From: Spirochaetaceae bacterium
GTDB taxonomy: Bacteria > Spirochaetota > Spirochaetia > SZUA-6 > Fen-1364
Length of the DNA: 6,605 nt
Assembly: GCA_003170115.1 (NCBI GenBank)
Contig: PMZS01000350.1
Coordinates: 1-6,605, forward strand
Reading direction: 5' to 3'
A model generated the notes under the pieces. The model was not told the DNA's origin. It saw nothing but the letters and a program-made list of their open reading frames with translations, and made no database searches. Shown piece after piece: positions 6,501 through 6,605 of this stretch; within the stretch, counting starts at the first letter, position 1; the number at the start of each line of letters is the position of its first letter. The position numbers and the translations under genes are program-made.

Positions 6501-6532
6501 CGCCGTCAAGGCGTACGGAGTTGTCGACGGCG
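6501..6532. other. Seven-base-pair hairpin after the PHP-membrane gene
   Basis: CGCCGTC (6501-6507) is the exact reverse complement of GACGGCG (6526-6532), with an 18-base loop. It has no T-tract and lies immediately before the terminator-like hairpin, so it may simply protect or shape the transcript end. Confidence 0.3.
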
Positions 6533-6537
6533 CAGGG

Positions 6538-6570
6538 GGGGGCTGCCGAAGGGCCCTCCCGCCCCCTTTT
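6538..6570 (+). terminator. Probable Rho-independent terminator of the rightward operon
   Basis: GGGGGC (6538-6543) pairs with GCCCCC (6561-6566), followed at once by TTTT (6567-6570). The 17-base loop can pair further in shifted registers because the left arm has eight G residues in a row. It lies 53 bases after the TGA of the large gene and at the end of a probable convergent gene, the expected place for a terminator. The T-tract is short. Confidence 0.5.
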
Positions 6571-6605
6571 CAGCCCTTGGTGAACGGGCCGATCAGGGGA
6601 AGCTC
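6570..6605 (-). CDS. Possible C-terminal end of a convergent gene (partial)
   Basis: Read on the minus strand from the window edge, the frame gives ELPLIGPFTKG and then TGA at 6572-6570. The stop falls right beside the terminator-like hairpin, which fits two convergent genes sharing a short gap. Eleven residues are too few to name a family, and an open frame of this length is common by chance. Confidence 0.3.
   Translation of the reverse strand, partial: ELPLIGPFTKG

Overview
This GC-rich bacterial window holds a divergently transcribed carbohydrate or polyol catabolism locus followed by a large membrane-anchored hydrolase-like protein. It has clear purine-rich Shine-Dalgarno (SD) sites, a near-consensus sigma-70 promoter, GTG and ATG starts, and TGA and TAG stops. 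No rRNA, tRNA, mobile element or CRISPR array is present, and nothing in the window fixes the phylum. The tight gene packing and free use of TAG as a stop argue for a standard genetic code.

Layout. Positions 775 to 1 (minus strand) encode most of a sugar-phosphate isomerase/epimerase-type TIM barrel; its C-terminus lies outside the window. A 249-base intergenic region (776-1024) carries a strong rightward sigma-70 promoter whose -10 box is overlapped by a perfect 10-bp inverted repeat (a likely repressor operator), plus a weaker leftward promoter candidate. On the plus strand a compact run follows: a second TIM-barrel isomerase (1025-1837), an inositol 2-dehydrogenase-type Gfo/Idh/MocA oxidoreductase (1834-2835, ATGA overlap with the gene before), and a histidine phosphatase superfamily protein (2843-3556). 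Then come a short gap with a 20-codon SD-equipped small ORF (3587-3649) and a 942-residue protein (3656-6484). That protein joins a helical N-terminal region, a degenerate PHP metallohydrolase-like domain, a membrane module and a helical C-terminal tail. A GC-rich hairpin with a T-tract at 6538-6570 is a plausible terminator, and the last bases read as the end of a convergent minus-strand gene.

How the parts may work together. The two isomerase-type barrels and the dehydrogenase fit oxidation and isomerisation of a cyclic polyol such as an inositol, or of a related sugar, under control of a repressor whose gene is not in the window. The histidine phosphatase and the PHP-like membrane protein could act on a phosphorylated precursor or product, or could be co-transcribed for unrelated reasons; the sequence alone does not decide. 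The least familiar item is the PHP-membrane fusion protein. It keeps the framework of a PHP site but has lost several expected metal ligands, and it is preceded in frame by an SD-equipped 20-codon ORF ending in a single TAG.
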